From Geodermatophilus sp. DSM 44513 (GTDB lineage: Bacteria; Actinomycetota; Actinomycetes; Mycobacteriales; Geodermatophilaceae): DNA of 64,000 bases. Below, one piece after another: positions 1-8,241 of this stretch. Both the position numbers and the translations under genes were made by a program. The stretch covers positions 3,658,001 through 3,722,000 of the forward strand of contig NZ_CP135963.1 of NCBI RefSeq assembly GCF_032460525.1, read 5' to 3'. How positions within the stretch are numbered: position 1 is the stretch's first letter; each line of letters starts with the position of its first letter. The notes below the pieces were generated by a model. It did no database searches. It worked only from the letters and a program-made list of their open reading frames with translations, and had not been told where the DNA came from.

Positions 1-1
1 C

Positions 2-145
2 GCCGCGCGCGAGGCGGTGCAGGCCTGGCGCGGCGAGGGCTGCTGCGCCCCGGTCCGGCCGGGTGGGGACGGAGGAGATCCGCCCGCCGGGTGCGGCTGC
101 GCCGGCACCTGCTGCGCACCGGCGGCCGGGGCGGGCTGCCGGTGA
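2..145 (+). CDS. C-terminal end of an unidentified Cys-rich protein (partial)
   Basis: One frame enters from the left edge and stops at a TGA at 143-145. The 47 residues include ordinary-looking sequence (REAVQAWRGEGCC) followed by a glycine- and cysteine-rich tail (GCGCAGTCC). It may be the end of a gene whose body lies upstream of the window. The other two forward frames are Arg/Pro-rich and look like shadows. I do not recognise the family and the call rests on amino acid composition alone. Confidence 0.3.
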   Translation, partial: AAREAVQAWRGEGCCAPVRPGGDGGDPPAGCGCAGTCCAPAAGAGCR

Positions 146-172
146 CCGCAGGTCGGCGCGGGGCGCGACGGG

Positions 173-189
173 CCCCGGCTGTTCCGGGG
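173..189. terminator. Short GC hairpin between convergent genes
   Basis: A perfect 6-bp stem (CCCCGG/CCGGGG) with a 5-nt loop lies between the end of the partial forward gene and the end of the reverse hypothetical gene. It has no U tract, as is common in actinobacteria. The role is inferred from position only. Confidence 0.25.
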
Positions 190-233
190 ACTGCGGTGGC
201 GAGCTCGTGCCGTGCGCGCCAGGGCGCTGGTGG

Positions 234-779
234 TCACGTGGTCGATCGGCCAGTCAGTCGAGACCACCAGCCCCGCTTCTCCTGCAGGGGCACCGAGGGC
301 GGCCGGGCGGGTGGTCGAGCCTCTTCCAGGCCGACTCGGACCGCGACGACGTGCGTGTTCCACTCCATGCGCGCATCCAGGTCGGAGCGGTCACCCAGCA
401 GGTGGAGCAGGTCCCGTACCGCCTCACGATTCGCCCGCACGCTCGCGGCCGGAAGCTCGTTGATCACGCGTGCGGCTGCCGACCGGTCGTCCGGGGTGAC
501 CGGCTGCTCGGTGAGCCGCTGGCGGGCCTGTCCGAGGAGCCAGGCGGTCGCTGAGGGTGGCGGCGGGAACGGGTTGGGCTCGTAGGGCGCTGGTGAGGCA
601 CCTGTCGTGGTCCCGGTGGCCTGGCGGCTGGTGCGGAGTTGCCGCTCGAGGGTGTCGTTGGCGGCATGCCACTCGTGCTCGAGGACGTGGTCGTTCGGGT
701 TCGCAAACACGGGTGGGACGATCCCGTAGTCGTGTCCACGGGATGGGTCGGTGAACGGGTGCTGCCCGAACGGCTCCAC
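234..779 (-). CDS. Hypothetical protein, 181 aa
   Basis: I do not recognise this family. The frame is open further upstream, but that part is only the antisense-frame shadow of the acyl-CoA dehydrogenase. I chose the GTG at 777-779 because a GGGAG-type ribosome binding site sits about 6 nt before it and the protein then begins MEPFGQHPFTDP. No signal peptide or membrane segment is visible. The middle has a Pro/Thr/Ser-rich low-complexity linker (about residues 52-75). The C-terminal half is helical and charged and ends in a basic WWSRLTGRS motif. It lies 47 nt downstream of fadE on the same strand and could be cotranscribed with it. It is probably cytoplasmic; function unknown. Confidence 0.6.
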   Translation of the reverse strand: MEPFGQHPFTDPSRGHDYGIVPPVFANPNDHVLEHEWHAANDTLERQLRTSRQATGTTTGASPAPYEPNPFPPPPSATAWLLGQARQRLTEQPVTPDDRSAAARVINELPAASVRANREAVRDLLHLLGDRSDLDARMEWNTHVVAVRVGLEEARPPARPPSVPLQEKRGWWSRLTGRSTT

Positions 780-826
780 GTCCTGCTCCCATGGCCGGGG
801 TGCGGTGTACGCGAGGATGCCACCCC

Positions 827-1984
827 CTACTTCAGGAGCGACCTCGCGATCACCATGCGTTGCACCTGGTTGGTGCCCTCGTAGATCTGGGTGATCTTGG
901 CGTCGCGCATCATCCGCTCGACCGGGAAGTCCTGCGTGTAGCCCGCCCCGCCGAAGAGCTGGACGGCGTCCGTGGTGACCTGCATGGCGACGTCGGAGGC
1001 GAAGGCCTTGGCCGAGGCCGAGACCCGGCTGACGTCGGGGCGGCCCTGCTCGCCGGCGGCCGCGGCGACGTAGACCAGGTGGCGGGCCGCCTCGATCCGC
1101 ATCTCCATGTCGGCGAGCATGAACTGCACGCCCTGGAACTCGCTCACCGCCTTGCCGAACTGCCGGCGCTCCTTGACGTAGGCGACGGCGGCGTCCAGCG
1201 CGCCCTGGGCGATGCCGACGGCCTGGGCGCCGATGGTCGGCCGGGTGAAGTCCAGCGTGCGCAGCGCGGTGGTGAAGCCGGTGCCGGGCTCGCCGATGAC
1301 GCGGTCGGCCGGGATGGTGCAGCCGGTGAGGTACAGCTCGCAGGTGGGCGACCCCTTGATGCCCATCTTGCGCTCCTTGGGGCCGACCGCGAAGCCGGGG
1401 TCGTCCCGGTGGACGGCGAACGCGGAGATGCCCTTGGCCCCCGCCGTCGGGTCGGTGACCGCCATGATCGTGTACCACTCCGAGACGCCGGAGTTGGTGA
1501 TCCAGGCCTTGGTCCCGTCGAGCACCCAGGAGTCGCCGTCGCGGCGGGCGCGGGTGCGCATGGCCGCGGCGTCGGAGCCGGCCTCCCGCTCGGACAGCCC
1601 GTAGCTGATCATCGCCTCGCCGGTGGCGACCGGGCGCAGCACCCGCTGTTTGAGCTCCTCGGACCCGGCCAGGATCACCGGCATCGAGCCGAGCTTGTTG
1701 ACCGCGGGGATCAGCGAGGCGCTGGCGTCGACCCGGGCGACCTCCTCGATGACGATGCAGGTCGCGATGGCGTCGGCACCCTCGCCGCCGTAGGCCTCCG
1801 GGACGTGGGTGGCGTGGAAGCCGGCCGCGGTGAGGGCCTTCTGCGCCTCGACCGGGAAGCGCGAGTCGGCGTCCACCTCGGCGGCGTAGGGGGCGATCTC
1901 GCGTTCGGCGATGTCCCGCACCGCCTCGCGGACGGCCTCGTGCTCCTCGGTGAGGGCGTACAGCCCGGCAGCGTTGTTACCCAC
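827..1984 (-). CDS. fadE: Acyl-CoA dehydrogenase, FadE25-like
   Basis: This FAD flavoprotein introduces a trans-2 double bond into an acyl-CoA and passes electrons to electron-transfer flavoprotein. Its 385 residues match the usual family length. Both family signatures are visible: [17 protein letters not shown] in the middle domain, and [20 protein letters not shown] near the C terminus. The catalytic base is expected to be Glu369 in IYEGTNQ. The start is a GTG that overlaps the purE stop codon by 8 nt, so the two genes are probably translationally coupled. The order fadE-purE-purK is the one I recall around Rv3274c-Rv3276c in M. tuberculosis, which supports a FadE25-type assignment. The physiological substrate chain length or branching cannot be read from the sequence. 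Confidence 0.93.
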   Translation of the reverse strand: MGNNAAGLYALTEEHEAVREAVRDIAEREIAPYAAEVDADSRFPVEAQKALTAAGFHATHVPEAYGGEGADAIATCIVIEEVARVDASASLIPAVNKLGSMPVILAGSEELKQRVLRPVATGEAMISYGLSEREAGSDAAAMRTRARRDGDSWVLDGTKAWITNSGVSEWYTIMAVTDPTAGAKGISAFAVHRDDPGFAVGPKERKMGIKGSPTCELYLTGCTIPADRVIGEPGTGFTTALRTLDFTRPTIGAQAVGIAQGALDAAVAYVKERRQFGKAVSEFQGVQFMLADMEMRIEAARHLVYVAAAAGEQGRPDVSRVSASAKAFASDVAMQVTTDAVQLFGGAGYTQDFPVERMMRDAKITQIYEGTNQVQRMVIARSLLK

Positions 1985-2525
1985 GGGTAGATGCTATGCC
2001 GCCGGCCTCCCCGTCGGCAGTGAGGCGCTCCTGGAGGGTGAGGTCGCGCGCGGCGACCTGGGCGGCGAGGTCGGCCTGGAACCGCTCGACGGCGGCCCGC
2101 AGCTGCGGGTCGCCCGCGGCGAGGATGCGGACGGCGAGCAGCCCGGCGTTGCGCCCCCCGCCGATGGAGACCGTCGCGACCGGCACCCCCGCGGGCATCT
2201 GCACGATCGACAGCAGGCTGTCCAACCCGTCGAGGCGGTCCAGCGCGCGCGGCACGCCGATCACCGGCAGCGGCGTGGCCGCCGCGACCATGCCGGGCAG
2301 GTGGGCCGCGCCCCCGGCGCCGGCGACGATCACCCGCAGCCCGCGCCCGGCGGCCGTCTCGGCGTACTCCAGCATCCGGCGCGGCGTGCGGTGCGCGGAG
2401 ACCACGTGCGCCTCGTACGGGACGCCGAACTCGGCCAGCGCGGCCGCCGCGGGCTCCATCACCGGCCAGTCGGAGTCGCTGCCCATGACGATGCCGACGA
2501 CTGCACTGCCGACGACCGGGTCCAC
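1977..2525 (-). CDS. purE: N5-carboxyaminoimidazole ribonucleotide mutase PurE
   Basis: Class I PurE converts N5-CAIR to CAIR in de novo purine synthesis, using the product of the adjacent purK. The 182-residue protein has the nucleotide-binding GSDSDW motif (residues 15-20) and the catalytic SAHRTP motif with His45, followed by the conserved glycine-rich stretches [12 protein letters not shown] and IGGGRNAG. I chose the GTG at 2523-2525, which has a GAGGAG ribosome binding site 6 nt upstream. A longer frame to 2561 would add 12 residues without family similarity. The gene is separated from purK by a 60-nt spacer holding a perfect hairpin, and overlaps fadE by 8 nt. Confidence 0.95.
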   Translation of the reverse strand: MDPVVGSAVVGIVMGSDSDWPVMEPAAAALAEFGVPYEAHVVSAHRTPRRMLEYAETAAGRGLRVIVAGAGGAAHLPGMVAAATPLPVIGVPRALDRLDGLDSLLSIVQMPAGVPVATVSIGGGRNAGLLAVRILAAGDPQLRAAVERFQADLAAQVAARDLTLQERLTADGEAGGIASTRG

Positions 2526-2548
2526 GCGGGGCTCCTCGCTGCTCGGGC

Positions 2549-2578
2549 GTCCCGCCAACATCGCGGTATTGGCGGGAC
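2549..2578. repeat. Perfect 10-bp inverted repeat between purK and purE
   Basis: GTCCCGCCAA at 2549-2558 pairs perfectly with TTGGCGGGAC at 2569-2578 around a 10-nt loop. It sits just after the purK stop and about 24 nt before the purE start, on the transcribed strand of the operon. It could act as an intercistronic attenuator or an RNA-stability element. The symmetry is seen directly; the role is inferred. Confidence 0.55.
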
Positions 2579-2585
2579 CTGGCGG

Positions 2586-3794
2586 TCAGTGCTCGGGGTC
2601 GTCGAAGGCGAACGCGGGGTCGATCTCGCCGTCGGCCAGGTAGCGGGCGGCCGCGGCCGCGCGGGCGCGCACCGCCGCCAGGTCGCTGCCCAGCGCCGTG
2701 ACGTGGCCGAGCTTGCGGCCGGGGCGCTGGCCCTTGCCGTACCAGTGCAGCTTCACGTCCGGCCAGTGCGCCATGAGGTGGTGCACCCGCTCGTCGAGCC
2801 CGGGGCCGGTCCAGCCCTCGGCGGAGGCCGCCCCGCCGAGCACGTTGGCCATCACCACGACCGGCGCGGTCATCGTGGTGGTGCCCAGCGGGTAGTCCAG
2901 GACGGCGCGCAGGTGCTGCTCGAACTGGCTGGTCCGCGAGCCCTCGATGGTCCAGTGCCCGGAGTTGTGCGGCCGCATCGCCAGCTCGTTGACCAGGACG
3001 CCGTCCGCCGTCTGGAACAGCTCGACGGCGAGCACCCCGACCACGCCGACCCGGTCGGCCACCCGCACCGCGAGCTCCTGGGCGGCGGTCGCGACCTCCT
3101 CGTCCAGCCCGGGCGCCGGCGCGACCACCTCGACGCAGACACCGTCGCGCTGCACGGTCTCCACCACCGGCCACACGGCGACCTGCCCGAACGGCGAGCG
3201 GGCGACGACGGCGGCCAGCTCGCGCACCAGCGGCACCCGCTCCTCGGCCAGCAGCGTGCCGTGCCGCTCCAGCAGCTCGGTGGCCGCGGCCGCGTCGTCC
3301 ACCACGAAGACGCCCTTGCCGTCGTAGCCGCCGCGCGGGGTCTTGAGCACCACCGGCCAGCCGTGCCGGTCGCCGAAGGCGGTGACCTCCCCGGCCGAGG
3401 ACACCGGCGCCCAGGCCGGCTGCGGCTCCCCGGCCGCGGCCAGCGCGCGGCGCAGCACCAGCTTGTCCTGGGCGTGCACCAGCGCGTCGGGGCCGGGCGC
3501 CACCCGGTGGCCGGCCGCCTCCAGGGCGCGCAGGTGGCCGGTGGGCACGTGCTCGTGGTCGAAGGTGACCACGGTGGCACCGTCGGCCAGCGCGAGCAGG
3601 GCGTCGAGGTCGCGGTGGTCGCCCAGGCGGACGTCGGCGGCCACGAGGGCGGCGGACTCGTCCGGGCCGGTGGACAGCACCCGCAGCGACTGGCCCAGCG
3701 CGACCGCGGCCTGGTGGGTCATCCGGGCGAGCTGGCCGCCCCCGACCATGGCGACGACGGGCAGCCCGGTGCGGGGGTCGGGACGGGCGGGCAC
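2586..3794 (-). CDS. purK: N5-carboxyaminoimidazole ribonucleotide synthase PurK
   Basis: PurK is the ATP-grasp enzyme that makes N5-CAIR from AIR, bicarbonate and ATP, feeding PurE. The 402-residue protein opens with the pre-ATP-grasp motif MVGGGQLARM, has the ATP-grasp lysine region VVLKTPRGGYDGKG, and has the metal-binding segment NELAMRPHNSGHWTIE. The GTG at 3792-3794 is chosen because the protein then starts right before the first conserved strand, and a TAGGCT box lies 8 nt upstream, as expected for a leaderless transcript. The frame open to 4118 upstream is antisense to the SGNH hydrolase gene and is not coding. It is the first gene of the purK-purE-fadE unit. Confidence 0.95.
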   Translation of the reverse strand: MPARPDPRTGLPVVAMVGGGQLARMTHQAAVALGQSLRVLSTGPDESAALVAADVRLGDHRDLDALLALADGATVVTFDHEHVPTGHLRALEAAGHRVAPGPDALVHAQDKLVLRRALAAAGEPQPAWAPVSSAGEVTAFGDRHGWPVVLKTPRGGYDGKGVFVVDDAAAATELLERHGTLLAEERVPLVRELAAVVARSPFGQVAVWPVVETVQRDGVCVEVVAPAPGLDEEVATAAQELAVRVADRVGVVGVLAVELFQTADGVLVNELAMRPHNSGHWTIEGSRTSQFEQHLRAVLDYPLGTTTMTAPVVVMANVLGGAASAEGWTGPGLDERVHHLMAHWPDVKLHWYGKGQRPGRKLGHVTALGSDLAAVRARAAAAARYLADGEIDPAFAFDDPEH

Positions 3795-3802
3795 GGTGGC
3801 CG

Positions 3803-3808
3803 AGCCTA
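3803..3808 (-). promoter_or_regulatory. Probable leaderless -10 box of purK
   Basis: TAGGCT on the reverse strand lies 8 nt before the purK GTG. TANNNT close to a start codon is the known pattern for actinobacterial leaderless transcripts. It overlaps the space between purK and the SGNH lipoprotein gene. Confidence 0.45.
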
Positions 3809-3816
3809 ACGACCGG

Positions 3817-4641
3817 TCAGCCGGCGGCGCCGGGGATGGCGGCGGCCAGCCGTTGCCCGACCAGCGCCACCACCTCCTCGACGGGGTGGATGCCGTCCTC
3901 GCTGGTGCCGGGCAGCCAGGCGCCGTCGACGGACAGGTCGGCCCACGGGTCGACGAACTCCCAGCCCTGCTCGGCGGCGAGCTCGGCCAGCCGCGCGTTG
4001 GTCGCGACCACCTCCTCGGCCACCTGGTCGTAGGGCGGGATGGCCGAGAGCAGCACCGGCGTCCCCGCGGCCGCGGTGATCGCCAGCAGGTTGTCCCGGA
4101 TGGTCTCCCAGGGCTCACCCGTGCCGACGTCGTTGGTGCCGGCCATGACCACGAGCACGTCGGCGTCCACGGTCACCAGGTCCTCCCGCATGACCGCCGT
4201 GGTGGCACCGGGGACGGCGTAGCCCCCGACGAAGGTCAGCTGCCCGGTGGTGTCGGCGAACGGGATCCAGGAGTACCGGTCGCGCACCGTCGTGCCCTCC
4301 ACCGCCGCGAAGCCCGCGGTGATCGAGTCGCCGACCACGGCGAACCGGACCCCGTCGTCCTGCCCGCCGGGTTCCGCGGCGGTCCCCTCGGCCGCAGCCG
4401 ACCCCTCGGCCGCCGGAGAGGACGAGGTCGGCGCGGAGGCCGGCGCGGAGGCCGACGCGGAGGCCGGTGCGGAGGCCGTCGGGGAGGCCGGTGTGGTGGG
4501 CTGCGCGGCCGGGTCGGCCGGCTCCTCCCGGGTGGCCGACCCGTCCCCGCACGACGGCAGGAGGACGAGCAGGCACACCGCGAGGGCCGCCGCCCGGAGC
4601 GGGCGACGGGTCGGGGCCGCACAGGATCCGGACGCGGTCAT
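3817..4641 (-). CDS. SGNH/GDSL-type esterase lipoprotein
   Basis: This is a predicted lipid-anchored extracellular hydrolase of the SGNH superfamily, acting on an ester or acyl group of unknown identity. A signal peptide ends in the lipobox LLPSC (Cys31 in the 274-residue form starting at the ATG 4639-4641). Residues about 40-100 are an Ala/Ser/Pro/Thr linker made partly by a 12-bp DNA repeat, typical of a wall-spanning spacer. The catalytic domain shows block I GDSITAG with the nucleophile Ser, block III GTNDVG with the oxyanion Asn, and block V DGIHP with the catalytic His. An upstream ATG at 4671 is possible but less likely. The gene is an insertion relative to the mycobacterial purK-Rv3277 order. 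Confidence 0.88.
   Translation of the reverse strand: MTASGSCAAPTRRPLRAAALAVCLLVLLPSCGDGSATREEPADPAAQPTTPASPTASAPASASASAPASAPTSSSPAAEGSAAAEGTAAEPGGQDDGVRFAVVGDSITAGFAAVEGTTVRDRYSWIPFADTTGQLTFVGGYAVPGATTAVMREDLVTVDADVLVVMAGTNDVGTGEPWETIRDNLLAITAAAGTPVLLSAIPPYDQVAEEVVATNARLAELAAEQGWEFVDPWADLSVDGAWLPGTSEDGIHPVEEVVALVGQRLAAAIPGAAG
4431..4490. repeat. 12-bp minisatellite, five units, in the lipoprotein linker
   Basis: Five consecutive 12-bp units of the form GCGCGGAGGCCG (with variation in the first bases) lie here. They encode the repeated Ala-Ser-Ala-Pro stretch of the SGNH lipoprotein. The in-frame unit length means copy-number changes would only lengthen or shorten the linker. Confidence 0.7.
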
Positions 4642-4734
4642 GGGTCCGAGTCTGACCCGGGAGCCGGGCACGTGCGGACCGCCCCGCGTCTCGGCGGTCC
4701 TCCCCTCCGTCCGGCCCGTCCCGGCGACGGCTCC

Positions 4735-4740
4735 TACGCT
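4735..4740 (+). promoter_or_regulatory. Probable leaderless -10 box of the GtrA gene
   Basis: TACGCT lies 6 nt upstream of the GTG at 4747, with no ribosome binding site in between. This fits a leaderless start. The SGNH lipoprotein gene diverges from the same 105-bp spacer. Confidence 0.45.
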
Positions 4741-4746
4741 GGCCCC

Positions 4747-5271
4747 GTGGGTCTACTGGAGGCGCTGGGGCGCCGCGCCGGCACGACGTGGCGGCTGCTC
4801 CTCAAGGAGGTCAGCGCGTTCGGCGTCGTGGGGGGCCTGACCCTGACCCTGGACCTCGGCCTGTTCCAGGTCCTCTACGCCCAGGCCGGCCTCGGGGCGG
4901 TCACGGCGAAGCTGCTGGCCACGGTGGTGGCGATGACCGTGGCCTACGTGGGTCACCGGTACTGGTCGTTCTCCCACCGGACCCGGACCGGGGTGCGCCG
5001 GGAGTACCTGCTGTTCGCCCTCGTGAACGGCTCCACGCTGCTGCTGGGGATGGCGATCGTGGCGTTCGTCCGCTACCCGCTGGACCAGTCCAGCGCGCTG
5101 GTCCTGCAGGCGGCCAACGCGTTCTCCATCGGGCTGGGGACGGTCATCCGGTTCCTGGCCTACCGCCGGTGGGTGTTCCCGGCCAAGGACGCCGCTCCTG
5201 CGGCGGCCGCCGCCGTGGCCGGCGAGGTCGCCGTCCCGGACCCGGCCACCACCGGCGACCGCGGACGCTGA
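4747..5271 (+). CDS. GtrA-family membrane protein
   Basis: The 174-residue protein has four hydrophobic segments spread over about residues 20-140 and the family pattern of a conserved VGHRYWSFSHRTR loop after the second segment and a matching AYRRWVFP after the fourth. GtrA proteins are small polytopic proteins proposed to flip polyprenyl-linked sugars across the membrane for wall glycan decoration. The C terminus is an Ala-rich hydrophilic tail. The GTG at 4747 begins the protein just before an amphipathic N-terminal helix. It corresponds in position to Rv3277 of M. tuberculosis. It ends 9 nt before the convergent sbcC stop. Confidence 0.88.
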   Translation: MGLLEALGRRAGTTWRLLLKEVSAFGVVGGLTLTLDLGLFQVLYAQAGLGAVTAKLLATVVAMTVAYVGHRYWSFSHRTRTGVRREYLLFALVNGSTLLLGMAIVAFVRYPLDQSSALVLQAANAFSIGLGTVIRFLAYRRWVFPAKDAAPAAAAAVAGEVAVPDPATTGDRGR

Positions 5272-5280
5272 CCGCCCCGG

Positions 5281-8241
5281 TCAGCCGGCCAGCCGGGACC
5301 CGTGCCGGCCGGTGACCACCTCCAGCCGGGTGGGGATGCGAGCGCGCAGCTCCTCCAGGTGGCTGATGACGCCGACCGTGCGGCCGCCGCGGCGCAGCTC
5401 GTCGAGGACGTCCATGACCGCGTCGAGGGCCAGCGCGTCGAGGGTGCCGAACCCCTCGTCGACGAACAGCGTGTCCACCTGGATGCCGCCGGCCTCCGCG
5501 GTGACCACGTCGGCCAGGCCGAGGGCCAGGGCGAGGGAGGCCATGAAGCTCTCCCCGCCGGACAGGGTCTTGGTGGGACGCCGGGTGCCGGTGTACTCGT
5601 CGAAGATGTCCAGGCCCAGCCCGCCGCGGGCGCCGTGGCGGGCCTGGGCGTCGCTGTGCCGGAAGGTGTAGCGCCGGCCGGACATCTCCTGCAGCCGCCG
5701 GCTGGCGACCTCGGCGACCTGCTCGAGCCGGGCGGCCAGCACGAAGGACTCCAGCCGCATGCGCCGCGTGTTCGCGCCGCGGCCGGCGACCAGGTCGGCC
5801 AGCCCGGTGACCTGCGCGGCCCAGGCGTGCCGCCCGGCGAGCTCCTCCTCCGCGGCCACCACGTCGCCGGCCAGCCCGTCGAGCGCCGCGGCGCACCGGC
5901 GGGCCTGGTCCAGGGCGGTCACCGCCTGCTCGCGGGCGGCGGTCGACGCGGCGCAGCGCTCGGCCAGCGCCGCGACGTCGGGCCGCTCGCCGAGGTCGGC
6001 CAGCTCGGGGTCGGCGAGCGTGGCGGCGGCCACCGAGCGGGCCTCGTCGTGCTCGCGCAGCCCGCGGTCGAGGGCGGCGAGCTCGCCGGCGGGCAGCAGC
6101 GCTGCCGCGGCGTCGAGGACGTCGGGGAAGCCGGCGGCCGCCGACCGCTCCGCCGCGGTGGTCTGCGCCGCGCCGGCCGCCTCCCGGGCGCGCACCGCCT
6201 CGGCCGCGGCGGCGACCGCGGCCTCGCACCGCTCGGCGGCGGCGGTCAGCCGCGCGACGCGGGCCGGCAGGTCCGCGTCCCCGCCGCGGACGGCGTCCAC
6301 GCGGGCCGCGGCCTCGGCGGCCCCGTGCTCGGCGGCGTCCCGCTCGGCGGTGCGCCGCTGCAGCCTCTCGCGGTCGGCGGCCAGGGCGGTGGCGGCCGCG
6401 TCGCGGCGCAGCTCGGCGGCGGCCAGCCCGGCGCGGGCGGCGGCCAGCCCGGCGGCCAGCGCTGCCACCTCCCGGTGCTCGGCGCGGGCGGCGGCGGCCT
6501 GCGCGGCCAGGTCCGCCGCCGCGGCGTCACCGGCGCGCGCCCGGAGCACCGCGAGCTCGCGCTCCTGCTCCTCCACGGCGCGGCCGGCCGCGGTGCGCCG
6601 CTCGTCGGCGGCGTCGACGGCGGCGCGGGCGTGCTCCTCGTCGTCGGCGGTGACCGGCGTGGGGGCCGGCCGGGCCGGGCGCGGGTGCTCGGTGGCGCCG
6701 CACACCGGGCAGTCCTCGCCGTCGACCAGGCCGACGGCGAGCTCGCCGGCCATGCCGTCGAGCCGGGCGGTGCGCACCTCCACCAGCCGCTCCCGCGCCT
6801 CGACCCAGGCCAGCCGGGCGCCGTGGGCCCCGGCGCGGGCGCGCTCGAGCCGGCCGGCGAGCGCGTCGGCGCGGGTGGCGGCGTCGAGGGCACCGCGGGC
6901 GGCCTCCTCGGCGGCGACCACGCCGGGCAGCCGGGCCGCCGCGGCCACGGCGGCGTCCAGGAGGGCCTGGGCGCCGGCCACCCGGCCCGGCTCCTCGGCC
7001 ACCACCCGGGCACCGTCGGCGCAGGCCGCCGCCAGCCGGTCGACCTCGCCGGTCAGCCGCGCCGCCTCGGCGGCCAGCTCGCCGGCCCGGGCGGCGTCGG
7101 GCAGCAGGGCCCGGGCGTGCGCGGCGGCATCGCGCAGCTCGCGCGCCGTCCCCGGGGCGGCGGGGCGGCCGTCGCCCACGGCGGCCCACCGGGCCTCGGC
7201 CTCCTCCCGCGCGTCCTGCGCCCCCTCGGCGGCCAGCGCCGCGCGGCCCCCGGCTTCCAGCACGTCGCGCAGCACCTCGGCGCGGCGGCCGGCGTCGGCT
7301 CGCGCGCGCAGCGGAGCGAGCTGCGGCTCGCGGGCGGCGAGCTCCTCGAGGCGGGCGCGGGCGCGGTCCCGCCGGGTGTGCCGGTCGGCCAGCGCCCGGG
7401 CGGCAGTGAGCTCGGCGTCGACCCGCGCGTCGGCCGCGGCCGCGGTCGCGGCGTCGGCCCCGGCCGCGGTGAGGCGCTCCGCGGCGCGCGCCCGCACCGC
7501 GCGCAGCCACGCCCCCACCGAGGCGCCGGGGCGGGCGCCGACCAGCTCGGGCGCCAGCTCCTCGGGCACCTCGACGTCGGCGATCTGGGCGACCCGGTGC
7601 AGCAGGGTGCTGATCCGGTGCCGGTCGCCGCGCAGGGCCTCCTCGGCCGCGCGCCGCTCACCGGCCAGCCAGTCCTCGGCGCGGGCGAAGCGGTCCACGT
7701 CGAACAGGGTGCGCAGCAGCCGGGCGCGGTCCTCCGGCTCGGCGCGCAGGAAGCGGGCGAAGTCACCCTGCGGCAGCAGCACCACCTGGCAGAACTGCTC
7801 GGCGGTCAGGCCCAGCCGCAGCCGCAGGTGCTCCGAGCCCTCGTCGATGCGGGTGCTCACCGGCTCCCACGTGGTGCCGTCCCACCGCTGCACGGTCAGC
7901 CGGGCCTGCTCGGTGGTCTCGCCGCTGCCCCGCTTCTTGGGCCGGGTCTGCTCCGGCCGGCGGACGACGAGCAGCCGCTCCCCGGCGAGGGTGAGCTCGC
8001 AGCGGACCTCGGTGCGGGTGGCGGCGTCGGCGTGGTCGCTGCGCAGCCGCTTCTCCTCGCCGCGCGCGCCCGGGACGGTGCCGTAGAGGGCGAACACGAC
8101 CGCGTCGAGCAGCGTCGTCTTGCCCGCCCCCGTCGGCCCCCACAGCAGGAACAGCCCGTCGCGGGCGACGGCGTCGACGTCGACGGTCTCGGTGCCGGCG
8201 AACGGGCCGAACGCGGTCAGCGACAGGGCGTGCAGCCTCAC
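5281..8241 (-). CDS. sbcC: Exonuclease subunit SbcC
   Basis: SbcC is the SMC/Rad50-like ATPase of the SbcCD nuclease, which cleaves DNA hairpins and processes double-strand ends. The 986 residues include an N-terminal Walker A (GPTGAGKTT, about residues 35-43) and long Ala/Arg/Glu-rich coiled coils on both sides of a central zinc-hook motif CPVC. The C-terminal lobe carries the ABC signature TLSGGESF and the Walker B VDTLFVDEGFGTLD. The GTG start overlaps the sbcD stop as GTGA. The coiled coil is extremely Ala-rich, so a large open frame on the opposite strand (5302-8388) is a shadow. No homologue is expected at this position in mycobacteria, so this pair is an insertion in the conserved order. 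Confidence 0.95.
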   Translation of the reverse strand: MRLHALSLTAFGPFAGTETVDVDAVARDGLFLLWGPTGAGKTTLLDAVVFALYGTVPGARGEEKRLRSDHADAATRTEVRCELTLAGERLLVVRRPEQTRPKKRGSGETTEQARLTVQRWDGTTWEPVSTRIDEGSEHLRLRLGLTAEQFCQVVLLPQGDFARFLRAEPEDRARLLRTLFDVDRFARAEDWLAGERRAAEEALRGDRHRISTLLHRVAQIADVEVPEELAPELVGARPGASVGAWLRAVRARAAERLTAAGADAATAAAADARVDAELTAARALADRHTRRDRARARLEELAAREPQLAPLRARADAGRRAEVLRDVLEAGGRAALAAEGAQDAREEAEARWAAVGDGRPAAPGTARELRDAAAHARALLPDAARAGELAAEAARLTGEVDRLAAACADGARVVAEEPGRVAGAQALLDAAVAAAARLPGVVAAEEAARGALDAATRADALAGRLERARAGAHGARLAWVEARERLVEVRTARLDGMAGELAVGLVDGEDCPVCGATEHPRPARPAPTPVTADDEEHARAAVDAADERRTAAGRAVEEQERELAVLRARAGDAAAADLAAQAAAARAEHREVAALAAGLAAARAGLAAAELRRDAAATALAADRERLQRRTAERDAAEHGAAEAAARVDAVRGGDADLPARVARLTAAAERCEAAVAAAAEAVRAREAAGAAQTTAAERSAAAGFPDVLDAAAALLPAGELAALDRGLREHDEARSVAAATLADPELADLGERPDVAALAERCAASTAAREQAVTALDQARRCAAALDGLAGDVVAAEEELAGRHAWAAQVTGLADLVAGRGANTRRMRLESFVLAARLEQVAEVASRRLQEMSGRRYTFRHSDAQARHGARGGLGLDIFDEYTGTRRPTKTLSGGESFMASLALALGLADVVTAEAGGIQVDTLFVDEGFGTLDALALDAVMDVLDELRRGGRTVGVISHLEELRARIPTRLEVVTGRHGSRLAG

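Noticed and set aside
234..1478. 414-codon reverse frame as one gene
   Set aside because: The first half is out-of-frame fadE sequence. Only the part after the GTG at 779 looks like protein.
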